Shown: positions 1-5,211 of the stretch, piece by piece | Numbering within the stretch: position 1 is the stretch's first letter | Layout of the letters: each line of letters starts with the position of its first letter | Assembly (NCBI GenBank): GCA_024641255.1 | Contig: JAHEDL010000096.1 | Coordinates: forward strand, 1 to 5,923 | Reading direction: 5' to 3' | Length of the DNA: 5,923 nucleotides | Origin: Pseudorhodobacter sp. | Lineage (GTDB): Bacteria > Pseudomonadota > Alphaproteobacteria > Rhodobacterales > Rhodobacteraceae | The notes under the pieces: generated by a model | The model's database searches: none | Told to the model about the DNA's origin: nothing | Seen by the model: the letters and a program-made list of their open reading frames with translations, nothing else | Position numbers and translations under genes: made by a program

Positions 1-988
1 CGGCCCCATCGCCGGATTTCGCCGCCAGCAGCGGCAGCAGCGCCGCCATTGTGGCACCTGCATCACCGATAAGCGGTGTGGCACAGGGATGTCGCGCCAG
101 TTGTTCTGCGCAAATGTCGATGCGGATCATCCCCGACACGTCAGGAAAGCCGCCCCGCACATACATGTCGTAATCGGTCGGGCCAAATTCGGTGCCGATG
201 GCCAGCACCTGATCTGCCGCGGCAATGCCTGCACGCGTGGCATCCAGTGACGCCGAGGCCGGCACCACCAGCGGATGCCCGTGCATCATGCCGCGCGCGT
301 TTACGGTCTGCACCACTGGTCCGTCCAGCCGTTCGGCCAGCGCCCGCAGCGCCGCGTCTTGCCCGCGCGCACCGCCGCCTGCCAGAATGACCACCCGCTG
401 CGCTGCATTCAGCCGCGCAGCGGCAGCCGTTACATCCGGCACCACTGCGGCGGGCAGTGCGGCGGGGGCGGGCAGGGCCGCACAGTCCAGCGGCATCACG
501 TCGGTTGGCACTTCGATATGCACCGGTCCGGGACGACCCGTCGCCATGGTGGCAAAGGCCCAGTCCAGCACGTCGGCCACCTCATCGGGCGAGGTGATCT
601 GCCGCGTCGGGCACAGCGGGCGCACCATGCCGGCCTGATCCGGCAGTTCGTGCAGCAGCCCCAGGCCCTTGCCCAAAGACGCCCGCCGATTGACGCCGGA
701 AATCACCAGCACCGGCACGGAATCGGCTTTCGATTGTCCCATCGCCGTCAGCGCGTTCAAGATCCCCGGCCCGGTGATCACCAATGCCACCCCCGGCTTG
801 CCCGAGACCCGCGCATAGCCGTCGGCCATGAAGGCGCAGCCCTGTTCGTGCCGCGCCGTCACATGCCGCACCGACGACCCTGACAGGCCGCGATACATTT
901 CCACCGTGTGCACGCCCGGAATGCCGAACACCACCTCGACCCCGCGCGCCGCCAGCCCTTCAACCAGACGCATCCCGACCGTGATCAT
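1..988 (-). CDS. aruI: AruI-like TPP-dependent 2-ketoarginine decarboxylase, 3' end beyond window
   Basis: Open for 329 codons from an ATG at 988 to the left edge, so the C-terminal ~200 or more residues (including the GDG...NN TPP-diphosphate domain) are outside; the family is usually ~530-560 aa. The N-terminal TPP-binding domain is clear: FGIPGVHTVEMYRGL at 21-35, the catalytic Glu48 in RHEQG, MADGYAR at 54-60 and ITGPG at 71-75. A central domain follows, with VVILAGGGARG and later VLAIGTEFGPTDYDMY. FGIPGVHT-EMYRGL and the RHEQG-FMADGYARVSGKPGV block closely match what I remember of Pseudomonas aeruginosa AruI, which decarboxylates 5-guanidino-2-oxopentanoate to 4-guanidinobutyraldehyde in the cytoplasm. 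The start overlaps the stop of the aminotransferase gene by four bases (ATGA), implying translational coupling. The AruH-like neighbour strengthens the call; a generic acetolactate-synthase-like enzyme with another 2-oxoacid substrate remains possible. Confidence 0.8.
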   Translation of the reverse strand, partial: MITVGMRLVEGLAARGVEVVFGIPGVHTVEMYRGLSGSSVRHVTARHEQGCAFMADGYARVSGKPGVALVITGPGILNALTAMGQSKADSVPVLVISGVNRRASLGKGLGLLHELPDQAGMVRPLCPTRQITSPDEVADVLDWAFATMATGRPGPVHIEVPTDVMPLDCAALPAPAALPAAVVPDVTAAAARLNAAQRVVILAGGGARGQDAALRALAERLDGPVVQTVNARGMMHGHPLVVPASASLDATRAGIAAADQVLAIGTEFGPTDYDMYVRGGFPDVSGMIRIDICAEQLARHPCATPLIGDAGATMAALLPLLAAKSGDGA

Positions 989-2172
989 ACTGCTGCCCCC
1001 AATTGCCGCGCCGTAAACGCCAAAATCCGGTCACAGGCGGCGGCCACCAACGCATCGTCTTGCGTCAGGCTGATCCGCACCCAGCCCCGCAGCGCCGAGC
1101 CAAAGCTTTCCCCCGGCATCACCGCCACGTTTTCTTCTACCAACAGCTTGCGCGCAAAGGCTTCGCCCGAAAGCCCGGTCGCCCGCACATCCACCACCGA
1201 AAACATCCCGGCTTCGGGGCGATGCACCGCCAAACCCTGCACGCCGTTCAGCCGATCATAAATCACCCCGGCGCGGCGCGCGAACCGCGTGCGCATCCCT
1301 GCGGCCACATCAGACGGCTGCGACACCGCCATCGCCGTCATATCGGCAATGAACGGTTGGTTGCCAAACAGCATGGTTTCCGCCACCGGCAACAACCGCG
1401 CCGAAAATTCCGCTGGCCCCACGCACCAGCCAGACCGGAACCCCGGCGCCGCGTGCGATTTCGAAATCGACGCCGTCACCACCACCCGCTCTGCCAAATC
1501 GGCCATATCGAAGGGCGACACAAACTCTGCGCCGTCAAACACCAGCTCTTCGTAAACTTCGTCCGACAGCATCCACAGATCATGCGCCTGCGCCAAAGCC
1601 CCCAGCGCGGCAATCTCGTCGCGGCGCAAAATCGCCCCGGTCGGGTTGTGCGGCGTGTTCAGAAAGATCATCCGGCTTTGCGGCGTAATCCGCGCCGCCA
1701 CATCCGCCGCCTGCATGCGAAAGCCATGTTCGGCGCGCAGCGGCACCGGCACGGCCACCGCCCCGGTCGACGCGATCAAACCTTCGTAAGTGGCATAAAG
1801 CGGATCGCCCACCAAAACCTCGTCGCCCGGTCCGGTCAGCGTCAGCAGTACCGCATAAAGCGCGGTCTGCGTGCCGGGCAGGCAGGCGATTTGCTGCGGT
1901 GAGATCGTCCGCCCCGTCCGCGCCGAATAGCGTGCTGCCAGCGCCGACAGCAGCCCCGGTTCGCCGCGCCCGTTCGAATAGCCCAAACGCCCCGCATCCA
2001 TCGCACGCTTGGCTTCGGTCAACAGGGCAGGCGGGGTTGCCACATCCGGTTCGCCAATCGTCAGCATGATCACCGGTTCGCCTGCGGCCTGCATCTGCTT
2101 GGCCAGCGCATGCACCTCCCATTTCGCCCCGCCCAAATCGGCCAGACGGTCGGTGATTGCTGCGTATTTCAT
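985..2172 (-). CDS. aruH: AruH-like arginine:pyruvate transaminase (PLP class I/II aminotransferase)
   Basis: A complete 395-aa fold-type I aminotransferase, the usual length. Visible landmarks: MLTIGEPDVATPP near 36-48 (N-terminal substrate loop), LPGTQTALYAV at 98-108, NPTG at 176-179 with Asn176, SDEVYEEL at 203-210 with Asp204 (pyridine nitrogen) and Tyr207 (PLP O3'), the Schiff-base Lys238 in SISKSHAAPGFRSGW with phosphate-binding Arg246, and Arg366 in GWVRIS for the substrate carboxylate. The overall pattern, including HDLWMLSDEVYEELVFDG, resembles recalled AruH, which moves the alpha-amino group of L-arginine to pyruvate, giving 2-ketoarginine and alanine in the cytosol. The start ATG lies inside the tetR stop (ATGA) and the stop inside the aruI start, so all three are probably one mRNA. 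Pairing with a 2-oxoacid decarboxylase fits the arginine transaminase pathway. Substrate is inferred; a related broad-specificity aspartate/aromatic-type aminotransferase is the alternative. Confidence 0.83.
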   Translation of the reverse strand: MKYAAITDRLADLGGAKWEVHALAKQMQAAGEPVIMLTIGEPDVATPPALLTEAKRAMDAGRLGYSNGRGEPGLLSALAARYSARTGRTISPQQIACLPGTQTALYAVLLTLTGPGDEVLVGDPLYATYEGLIASTGAVAVPVPLRAEHGFRMQAADVAARITPQSRMIFLNTPHNPTGAILRRDEIAALGALAQAHDLWMLSDEVYEELVFDGAEFVSPFDMADLAERVVVTASISKSHAAPGFRSGWCVGPAEFSARLLPVAETMLFGNQPFIADMTAMAVSQPSDVAAGMRTRFARRAGVIYDRLNGVQGLAVHRPEAGMFSVVDVRATGLSGEAFARKLLVEENVAVMPGESFGSALRGWVRISLTQDDALVAAACDRILAFTARQLGAAV

Positions 2173-2813
2173 GCTGGTGTCCGATCTGGAGTATAGGTGC
2201 TTGCCAAGTCGACCCCCAAAATCGCGCCGACCGAACTTAGAACAATTTCAACAATTTCGCCGGGCTCAAAGCCCTCTGGCAGGATTGACCCTTCCAGCCA
2301 CAGCCCGTCGATCACCGCATTGCAGGCAATCGCTTCGCGCCGCAACTGCGCCACAGGCGCGGTGCGCGGCAGCGCCGCAATCAACTCCTGCAGCTTGTCG
2401 CGAAACGCCAGATAGGTGGCATTGTGAACTTCGCGCATCGCGACATCGCGCTGCACATCATGCACAAAGCCCGCCCATAGCCCGACAGAGGTGATATCAA
2501 CCACCGGCGGGCTGACCGATGCCGCCACAAACCGCGCCAGCCGCGCCCGCGGGTCGGTGGGCGCATCGTCCAGCACCGCCGCACTGTCGGTGGTCATCTG
2601 TTGCATCAGCCGGTGATAGGCCGCCCGCGTCAGGTCTTCCTTGGTTTGAAAGTAGTGCCGGATCAGCCCCGGCGTCACTCCGGCGCGGTCGGCAATGGCG
2701 CGCACCGTTGCCGCCTGCACGCCACCGCTTGCCACCAGATCCAGCGCTGCAAGGATCAAATCCTCGCGGCGTCGCTCTTCGGTCTCGCGGCGGTAGGGGC
2801 GTCGCTCGCTCAT
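2169..2813 (-). CDS. TetR/BetI-like transcriptional regulator, first gene of the operon
   Basis: A 214-aa protein of normal TetR length. The N-terminal DNA-binding domain contains the helix-turn-helix at about residues 36-55 (TVRAIADRAGVTPGLIRHYF), followed by QTKEDL, the usual start of helix 4. The C-terminal half, with LWAGFVHDVQRD near 112-123 and VIDGLWLEG at 167-175, resembles the BetI-type ligand-binding domain (TetR_C_6). I chose the ATG at 2813 because MSERRPYRRETEERR is the normal lead-in to a TetR HTH. The 30-codon upstream extension would begin at TTG and would run through the probable promoter and operator. Its stop overlaps the aruH start by four bases. Being first in the operon, behind a promoter with an operator-like palindrome, it probably represses itself and aruHI, and is relieved by arginine or a pathway intermediate. 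The ligand is not deducible from sequence. Confidence 0.88.
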   Translation of the reverse strand: MSERRPYRRETEERRREDLILAALDLVASGGVQAATVRAIADRAGVTPGLIRHYFQTKEDLTRAAYHRLMQQMTTDSAAVLDDAPTDPRARLARFVAASVSPPVVDITSVGLWAGFVHDVQRDVAMREVHNATYLAFRDKLQELIAALPRTAPVAQLRREAIACNAVIDGLWLEGSILPEGFEPGEIVEIVLSSVGAILGVDLASTYTPDRTPA

Positions 2814-2827
2814 GACGTGCCTGCTTG

Positions 2828-2843
2828 TTATACGGTTGTGTAA
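2828..2843. promoter_or_regulatory. Candidate TetR operator, TTAyAC-N4-GTrTAA
   Basis: The 16-bp stretch TTATACGGTTGTGTAA is an imperfect palindrome: TTA-AC pairs with GT-TAA, with one mismatch per arm and a 4-bp centre. It begins just downstream of the predicted transcript start and ends 15 bp before the tetR ATG, the classic place for autorepression by a TetR dimer. Size and symmetry fit the family; binding is inferred. Confidence 0.4.
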
Positions 2844-2852
2844 TTCCGGCAA

Positions 2853-2882
2853 AATATAAAACGCTAACCCGTGCCGTTTCAA
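2853..2882 (-). promoter_or_regulatory. Probable sigma70-type promoter of tetR-aruH-aruI
   Basis: On the minus strand TTGAAA (2882-2877) is followed after 18 nt by TATATT (2858-2853); shifting the -10 one base to TTATAT gives a 17-nt spacer. Both hexamers are near consensus and lie in an AT-rich island within GC-rich sequence, 40-70 bases ahead of the tetR ATG at 2813. The expected transcript start is near 2846. Not verified experimentally. Confidence 0.55.
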
Positions 2883-2890
2883 GGGAGGCG

Positions 2891-2903
2891 TTGCAAAATG
2901 CAA
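2891..2903. promoter_or_regulatory. Perfect palindrome TTGCA-N3-TGCAA upstream of the -35
   Basis: TTGCAAAATGCAA is a perfect 5-bp inverted repeat around AAA and fits the T-N11-A form of LysR-type sites. It lies 9 bp upstream of the predicted -35 of the tetR operon, a typical activator position. No LysR gene is visible in the window, so a second regulator would have to be encoded elsewhere. Alternatively it is a chance feature of an AT-rich stretch (an ATTTAAAT palindrome sits beside it at 2905-2912). Confidence 0.25.
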
Positions 2904-3008
2904 AATTTAAATGTGTAGGGACAGCTTATCGCAAATATGCGGGCTTTCAAAGACCACGGCGACCGCTAAATCCGGTCCGCGCCAACTTTCCGCAGTGACC
3001 TGCTGTCA

Positions 3009-3037
3009 TGTTTAACCGCGTCACAAGCGGTTAAACA
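3009..3037. repeat. Perfect inverted repeat, 11-bp arms, 7-nt loop
   Basis: TGTTTAACCGC (3009-3019), loop GTCACAA, then GCGGTTAAACA (3027-3037) pair without mismatch. Neither strand has a T-run after the stem, so it is not a standard intrinsic terminator. It could be a protein-binding site, an RNA hairpin, a dispersed repeat unit, or an end of a lost mobile element. Confidence 0.7.
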
Positions 3038-3064
3038 GGTTTGTGCGTAAGCTTCAAGGACTGC

Positions 3065-3208
3065 GTGGCGCAATCTGGTGCCAATCGCATCGGCTTCGCG
3101 CTGGCTTTGGTGGCCGTTGAACTTGATATGCGGTTCACGAACATCCGGCTGCCCGTCACGATTTCCGGCTTTGCAGGGCGGTCCATCAGTGCGCCCTATG
3201 CGCCCTAG
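3065..3208 (+). CDS. Doubtful 47-aa ORF of unknown function
   Basis: A GTG at 3065 follows AAGGA (3056-3060) at a short 4-nt spacing and opens 47 codons ending in TAG at 3206-3208. The product begins VAQSGANRIGFALALVAVEL and has one moderately hydrophobic stretch (GFALALVAVEL) but no recognised domain. The opposite strand is also open over much of this stretch, which weakens the case. Its stop shares a CTAG with the stop of the minus-strand remnant, making the two tail-to-tail. It may be a real small protein, a fragment of a decayed gene, or chance. Confidence 0.15.
   Translation: MAQSGANRIGFALALVAVELDMRFTNIRLPVTISGFAGRSISAPYAP
3190..3207. repeat. Tandem 9-bp direct repeat, two copies
   Basis: TGCGCCCTA occurs at 3190-3198 and directly again at 3199-3207. 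On the minus strand each copy reads TAGGGCGCA and carries an in-frame TAG. It looks like a small slippage duplication at the end of the degraded reading frames. Confidence 0.6.
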
Positions 3209-3450
3209 CCAATATTCACCACGTCGATTTTGGGCCGCAGATCGCTCAGATAATGCAGCCGATCTGCGGCCACATCGCGGCTTTCTATCGCCAGTTTGCT
3301 GTCGGAGTTATTCAGCCAGCGCGGCACCATGCTTCGGCGATGACGCCCGAATCGATGAAAGACGCGGCACCCCAAAGCACCGCCACGCCAACCGATGTCT
3401 GTCCGGCCGACAGATGTAGATGGTGCTATCATGCACATCCCCCGCGCGAC
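3205..3450 (-). pseudogene. Frame-disrupted coding remnant, possibly IS5-type transposase debris
   Basis: Two minus-strand frames carry protein-like sequence in succession. One frame (3425-3312) starts HHLHLSAGQTSVGVAVLWGA, continues SFIDSGVIAEAWCRAG and stops at 3312-3314. The overlapping frame that ends in TAG at 3205-3207 gives VARGM just upstream of that piece and WLNNSDSKLAIESRDVAADR just downstream, ending DLRPKIDVVNIG. ARGM followed by HLHLSAGQTS recalls the stretch ahead of the second catalytic Asp in IS5-family DDE transposases, but no DRGYD or later motif follows, so at most a scrap survives. The DLRPKIDVVNIG tail may come from another unidentified gene. There is no good ribosome-binding site or start. 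The transposase link is a weak, memory-based resemblance; the frame break itself is seen directly. Confidence 0.35.
3233..3271. repeat. Perfect inverted repeat, 12-bp arms, 15-nt spacer
   Basis: GGCCGCAGATCG (3233-3244) and CGATCTGCGGCC (3260-3271) are exact reverse complements around a 15-nt spacer. The GC-rich stem would be very stable in RNA. Neither side has a T-run, so it is not a normal terminator. It falls inside the degraded minus-strand frame. It could be a mobile-element end, a recombination product or an RNA structure. Confidence 0.7.
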
Positions 3451-3489
3451 GCACAAGTTAGCCGCGCACTGCTGCGCCTGCAAAGCTGC

Positions 3490-4065
3490 TCAGGTCAAAA
3501 TCTCATTCGGATCAACGCCCCAAAGCGCGGTCTTCAAAACCCAGCCCTTGTTGCCGCCAGCGTTCACGCGGCACCAATCAGTGTTACATTCCAACAGCTT
3601 GCCAATAACGCCCTGCTCGGCCTGAAACGACACCATCGCATTGGTTTCGGGGTCGTCGCGAAACTCGGCCATGTCTTGCGTCACCAGAATCGTCCGCACC
3701 CCCGACAGCAACGAATAATGCACCCAGCCGCCCATGCCCTCCGAATCCTCGACCCGCCGCCAATGCTCGTGCTCTGCGGTGATCTTCAGCGGCATCCCCG
3801 ACGTGGTGAACACCCAGTCAATGCGATGCGTCAGCCCCGGACCGCGCCGCGCATTGCCCTCGCTGCCCTTCAGGCTGACAAAGCGCGGGATCGGCAGGTT
3901 CGTCACCGCCCCCTTATGCGGGTCGCGCGGGCCTTTTCGGGTGGTTTCGGGGGTAATTCCCGCTTCTTCTTCCGCCACCGCCGCCCCATCGGCGGCAAAA
4001 TCCTGTGCCGCAACCGGCGCCGCGACCATCGCCAGCACCCCTGCCAAAAACTGCTTCCGGTTCAT
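3490..4065 (-). CDS. Secreted twin-SH3 (SH3_4/DUF1058-type) periplasmic protein
   Basis: A 191-aa protein starting at ATG 4065, chosen because MNRKQFLAGVLAMVAAPVAA is a normal Sec signal peptide (cleavage likely after residue 20, before QDF) and AGAGG-like AGAGG sits 7 nt upstream. After an acidic linker, two bacterial SH3-like units follow. The first, at about 57-121, has LPIPRFVSLKGSEGNARRGP and GGWVHYSLLSG. The second, at about 125-184, has AEFRDDPETNA and KGWVLKTALWG. Both end in the G-W-V motif of SH3_4 domains. Cys160 and Cys165 in the second unit could form a disulfide. Such proteins are periplasmic and presumed to bind peptidoglycan or protein partners; the exact role is unknown. It is divergent from the dehydrogenase gene, with 95 bp between starts. 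A longer start at 4125 would bury the signal peptide and was rejected. Confidence 0.85.
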   Translation of the reverse strand: MNRKQFLAGVLAMVAAPVAAQDFAADGAAVAEEEAGITPETTRKGPRDPHKGAVTNLPIPRFVSLKGSEGNARRGPGLTHRIDWVFTTSGMPLKITAEHEHWRRVEDSEGMGGWVHYSLLSGVRTILVTQDMAEFRDDPETNAMVSFQAEQGVIGKLLECNTDWCRVNAGGNKGWVLKTALWGVDPNEILT

Positions 4066-4160
4066 CCTGACGCCTCTTTCATCGCGGGGGCTTGTGCCTC
4101 GCCCCGCTTCCCGCCACTTTGCCACTCAACACGCTGATTTGGAAGTGCAGGGAGGCCTCC
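4066..4160. promoter_or_regulatory. Divergent intergenic region between SH3-protein gene and dehydrogenase gene
   Basis: These 95 bases must hold the promoters of both genes if each is transcribed from its own. I see a plausible TTGCCA at 4119-4124 for the plus strand but no convincing -10 at the right distance, so no promoter is called. Ribosome-binding sites for both genes are present at the two ends. Confidence 0.4.
4149..4155 (+). promoter_or_regulatory. Strong Shine-Dalgarno AGGGAGG fixing the dehydrogenase start
   Basis: AGGGAGG is followed by 5 nt and then ATG at 4161. It decides the start: upstream in-frame starts from 4092 lack such a site and would add 23 residues unrelated to the family's N terminus. 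Confidence 0.7.
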
Positions 4161-5147
4161 ATGCCCGCAACCCGTTTAAACGTTGTCGTGACCCGACGTC
4201 TGCCGGAACCGGTCGAAACCCGGATGAAAGAGCTGTTCGACGTCACCCTGCGCGACCCCGATACCGCCATGACCCGCGAAGAGCTGGCCGAGGCGATGCG
4301 CACCTGCGACGTGCTGGTGCCCACCATCACCGACCAGATCGACGCAGGCCTGATCGCGCAGGCCGGTGACCGGCTGAAACTGATCGCCAACTACGGCTCC
4401 GGCGTTGATCATATCGATGTCGCCACCGCCCGCAGCCGCGGCATTCTGGTGTCCAACACCCCCGGCACCGTCACCGATGACACCGCCGACATGACGCTGG
4501 CGCTGATCCTTGCCGTCACCCGCCGCATCCCCGAAGGCCTTGGCCTGATGCAGGCCGGCAAGTGGGAAGGCTGGTCGCCGATGAACCTGCTGGGGGGCCG
4601 CGTCGGTGGCCGTCGCCTTGGCATCCTTGGCATGGGCCGCATCGGTCAGGCCGTCGCCCGCCGCGCCCGCGCCTTTGGCATGCAGGTGCATTACCACAAC
4701 CGCAAACGCGTCCGCCCGGAAATCGAATCCGAACTGGAAGCCACCTATTGGGAAAGCCTGGATCAGATGATCGCCCGCATGGACATCATCTCGGTCAACT
4801 GCCCGCACACGCCGTCGACCTTCCATTTGCTGAACGCCCGCCGGCTGAAACTGCTGAAACCCACGGCCGTGATCGTCAACACCTCACGCGGCGAAGTCAT
4901 CGACGAAAACGCGCTGGCGCGTGGCCTGAAAGCGGCCGAAATCGGCGGCGCGGGCCTTGATGTTTACGAACATGGCACCGCGATCAACCCGCTGCTGCGC
5001 GAACTGCCCAATGTCGTGCTGCTGCCGCATATGGGGTCTGCCACCGTCGAAGGCCGGATCGAGATGGGCGAAAAAGTCATCATCAACATCAAAACCTTTG
5101 CCGATGGCCATCGCCCACCGGATCAGGTTGTGCCGGGCATGCTGTAA
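4161..5147 (+). CDS. D-2-hydroxyacid dehydrogenase, glyoxylate/hydroxypyruvate reductase type, with altered catalytic Glu
   Basis: A 328-aa cytosolic enzyme of the D-isomer 2-hydroxyacid dehydrogenase family, of normal length. The N-terminal catalytic domain includes LIANYGSGVDHIDV at 74-87. The Rossmann domain has GMGRIG around 157-162 and, after the second strand, HYHNRKR at 177-183; basic residues there instead of Asp suggest NADPH preference. Catalytic Arg243 (NTSRGEVID) and His290 (LPHMGSAT) are present. The position usually held by the catalytic Glu in DVxxxEP is Gly272 in LDVYEHGTAINP. The family reduces glyoxylate or hydroxypyruvate to glycolate or D-glycerate, or works on related 2-oxoacids; a GRHPR/GyaR-like role is the best guess. 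It appears monocistronic: divergent from the SH3 gene and closed by the hairpin at 5171-5197. Substrate is uncertain, more so given the Glu change. Confidence 0.87.
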   Translation: MPATRLNVVVTRRLPEPVETRMKELFDVTLRDPDTAMTREELAEAMRTCDVLVPTITDQIDAGLIAQAGDRLKLIANYGSGVDHIDVATARSRGILVSNTPGTVTDDTADMTLALILAVTRRIPEGLGLMQAGKWEGWSPMNLLGGRVGGRRLGILGMGRIGQAVARRARAFGMQVHYHNRKRVRPEIESELEATYWESLDQMIARMDIISVNCPHTPSTFHLLNARRLKLLKPTAVIVNTSRGEVIDENALARGLKAAEIGGAGLDVYEHGTAINPLLRELPNVVLLPHMGSATVEGRIEMGEKVIINIKTFADGHRPPDQVVPGML

Positions 5148-5170
5148 CTCAAAGCCCCAGCTAAAATGCC

Positions 5171-5200
5171 AAACGGCGCAGCCATGCTGCGCCGTTTTCT
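5171..5200. terminator. Bidirectional intrinsic terminator between convergent genes
   Basis: AAACGGCGCAGC (5171-5182), loop CAT, GCTGCGCCGTTT (5186-5197) form a perfect 12-bp stem, followed on the plus strand by TCTATT so that the stem's T tract runs on. The minus strand reads GCCGTTTGGCATTTT, giving a weaker T-rich tail. It lies 23 bp after the dehydrogenase stop and 14 bp or so beyond the stop of the converging barrel gene, so it can serve both. Confidence 0.88.
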
Positions 5201-5211
5201 ATTCGCACCGC

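Larger units (their letters stand above)
2904..3489. other. 586-bp stretch without a convincing intact gene; decayed and structured DNA
   Basis: This gap separates the tetR promoter from the 3' end of the SH3-protein gene. No reading frame has both a good start and a recognisable domain. It contains two long perfect inverted repeats (3009-3037 and 3233-3271), a shorter one with 6-bp arms (3398-3414), a tandem 9-bp repeat (3190-3207), a 47-codon plus-strand ORF (3065-3208) and minus-strand coding fragments in two frames (3205-3450). The mixture of protein-like fragments and stops suggests a pseudogene or insertion scar rather than a simple regulatory spacer. Confidence 0.55.

Noticed and set aside
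76..883. Plus-strand open frames of 100-200 codons
   Set aside because: They lie antisense to the aruI-like gene, are rich in Arg, Pro, Ala and His as expected for shadows of GC-rich codons, and show no domain.
1003..1902. 299-codon plus-strand open frame
   Set aside because: Antisense to the aminotransferase, whose active-site motifs are all intact; composition is Arg/His/Pro-rich with no domain.
2814..2903. Upstream extension of the TetR gene to a TTG at 2903
   Set aside because: It would run through the likely promoter and operator and adds residues not typical of TetR proteins; ATG at 2813 fits the family.
3464..3477. Short GCGCA-CTGC-TGCGC hairpin after the SH3 gene
   Set aside because: Only a 5-bp stem with no T-run; not enough to call a terminator.
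2904..3489. CRISPR array, tRNA or riboswitch in the gene-free stretch
   Set aside because: No regularly spaced repeats, no cloverleaf or T-loop sequence and no recognised aptamer core were seen; the inverted repeats are isolated.
3253..4137. 294-codon plus-strand frame over the SH3 gene
   Set aside because: Opposite strand to a protein with a signal peptide and two recognisable SH3 units; shadow composition.
4092..4160. Longer N terminus for the dehydrogenase starting at 4092
   Set aside because: The strong AGGGAGG 5 nt before the ATG at 4161 and family length favour the shorter start.
4176..4826. 216-codon minus-strand frame inside the dehydrogenase gene
   Set aside because: Shadow of a well-supported enzyme; Gly/Ala/Asp/His-rich without motifs.
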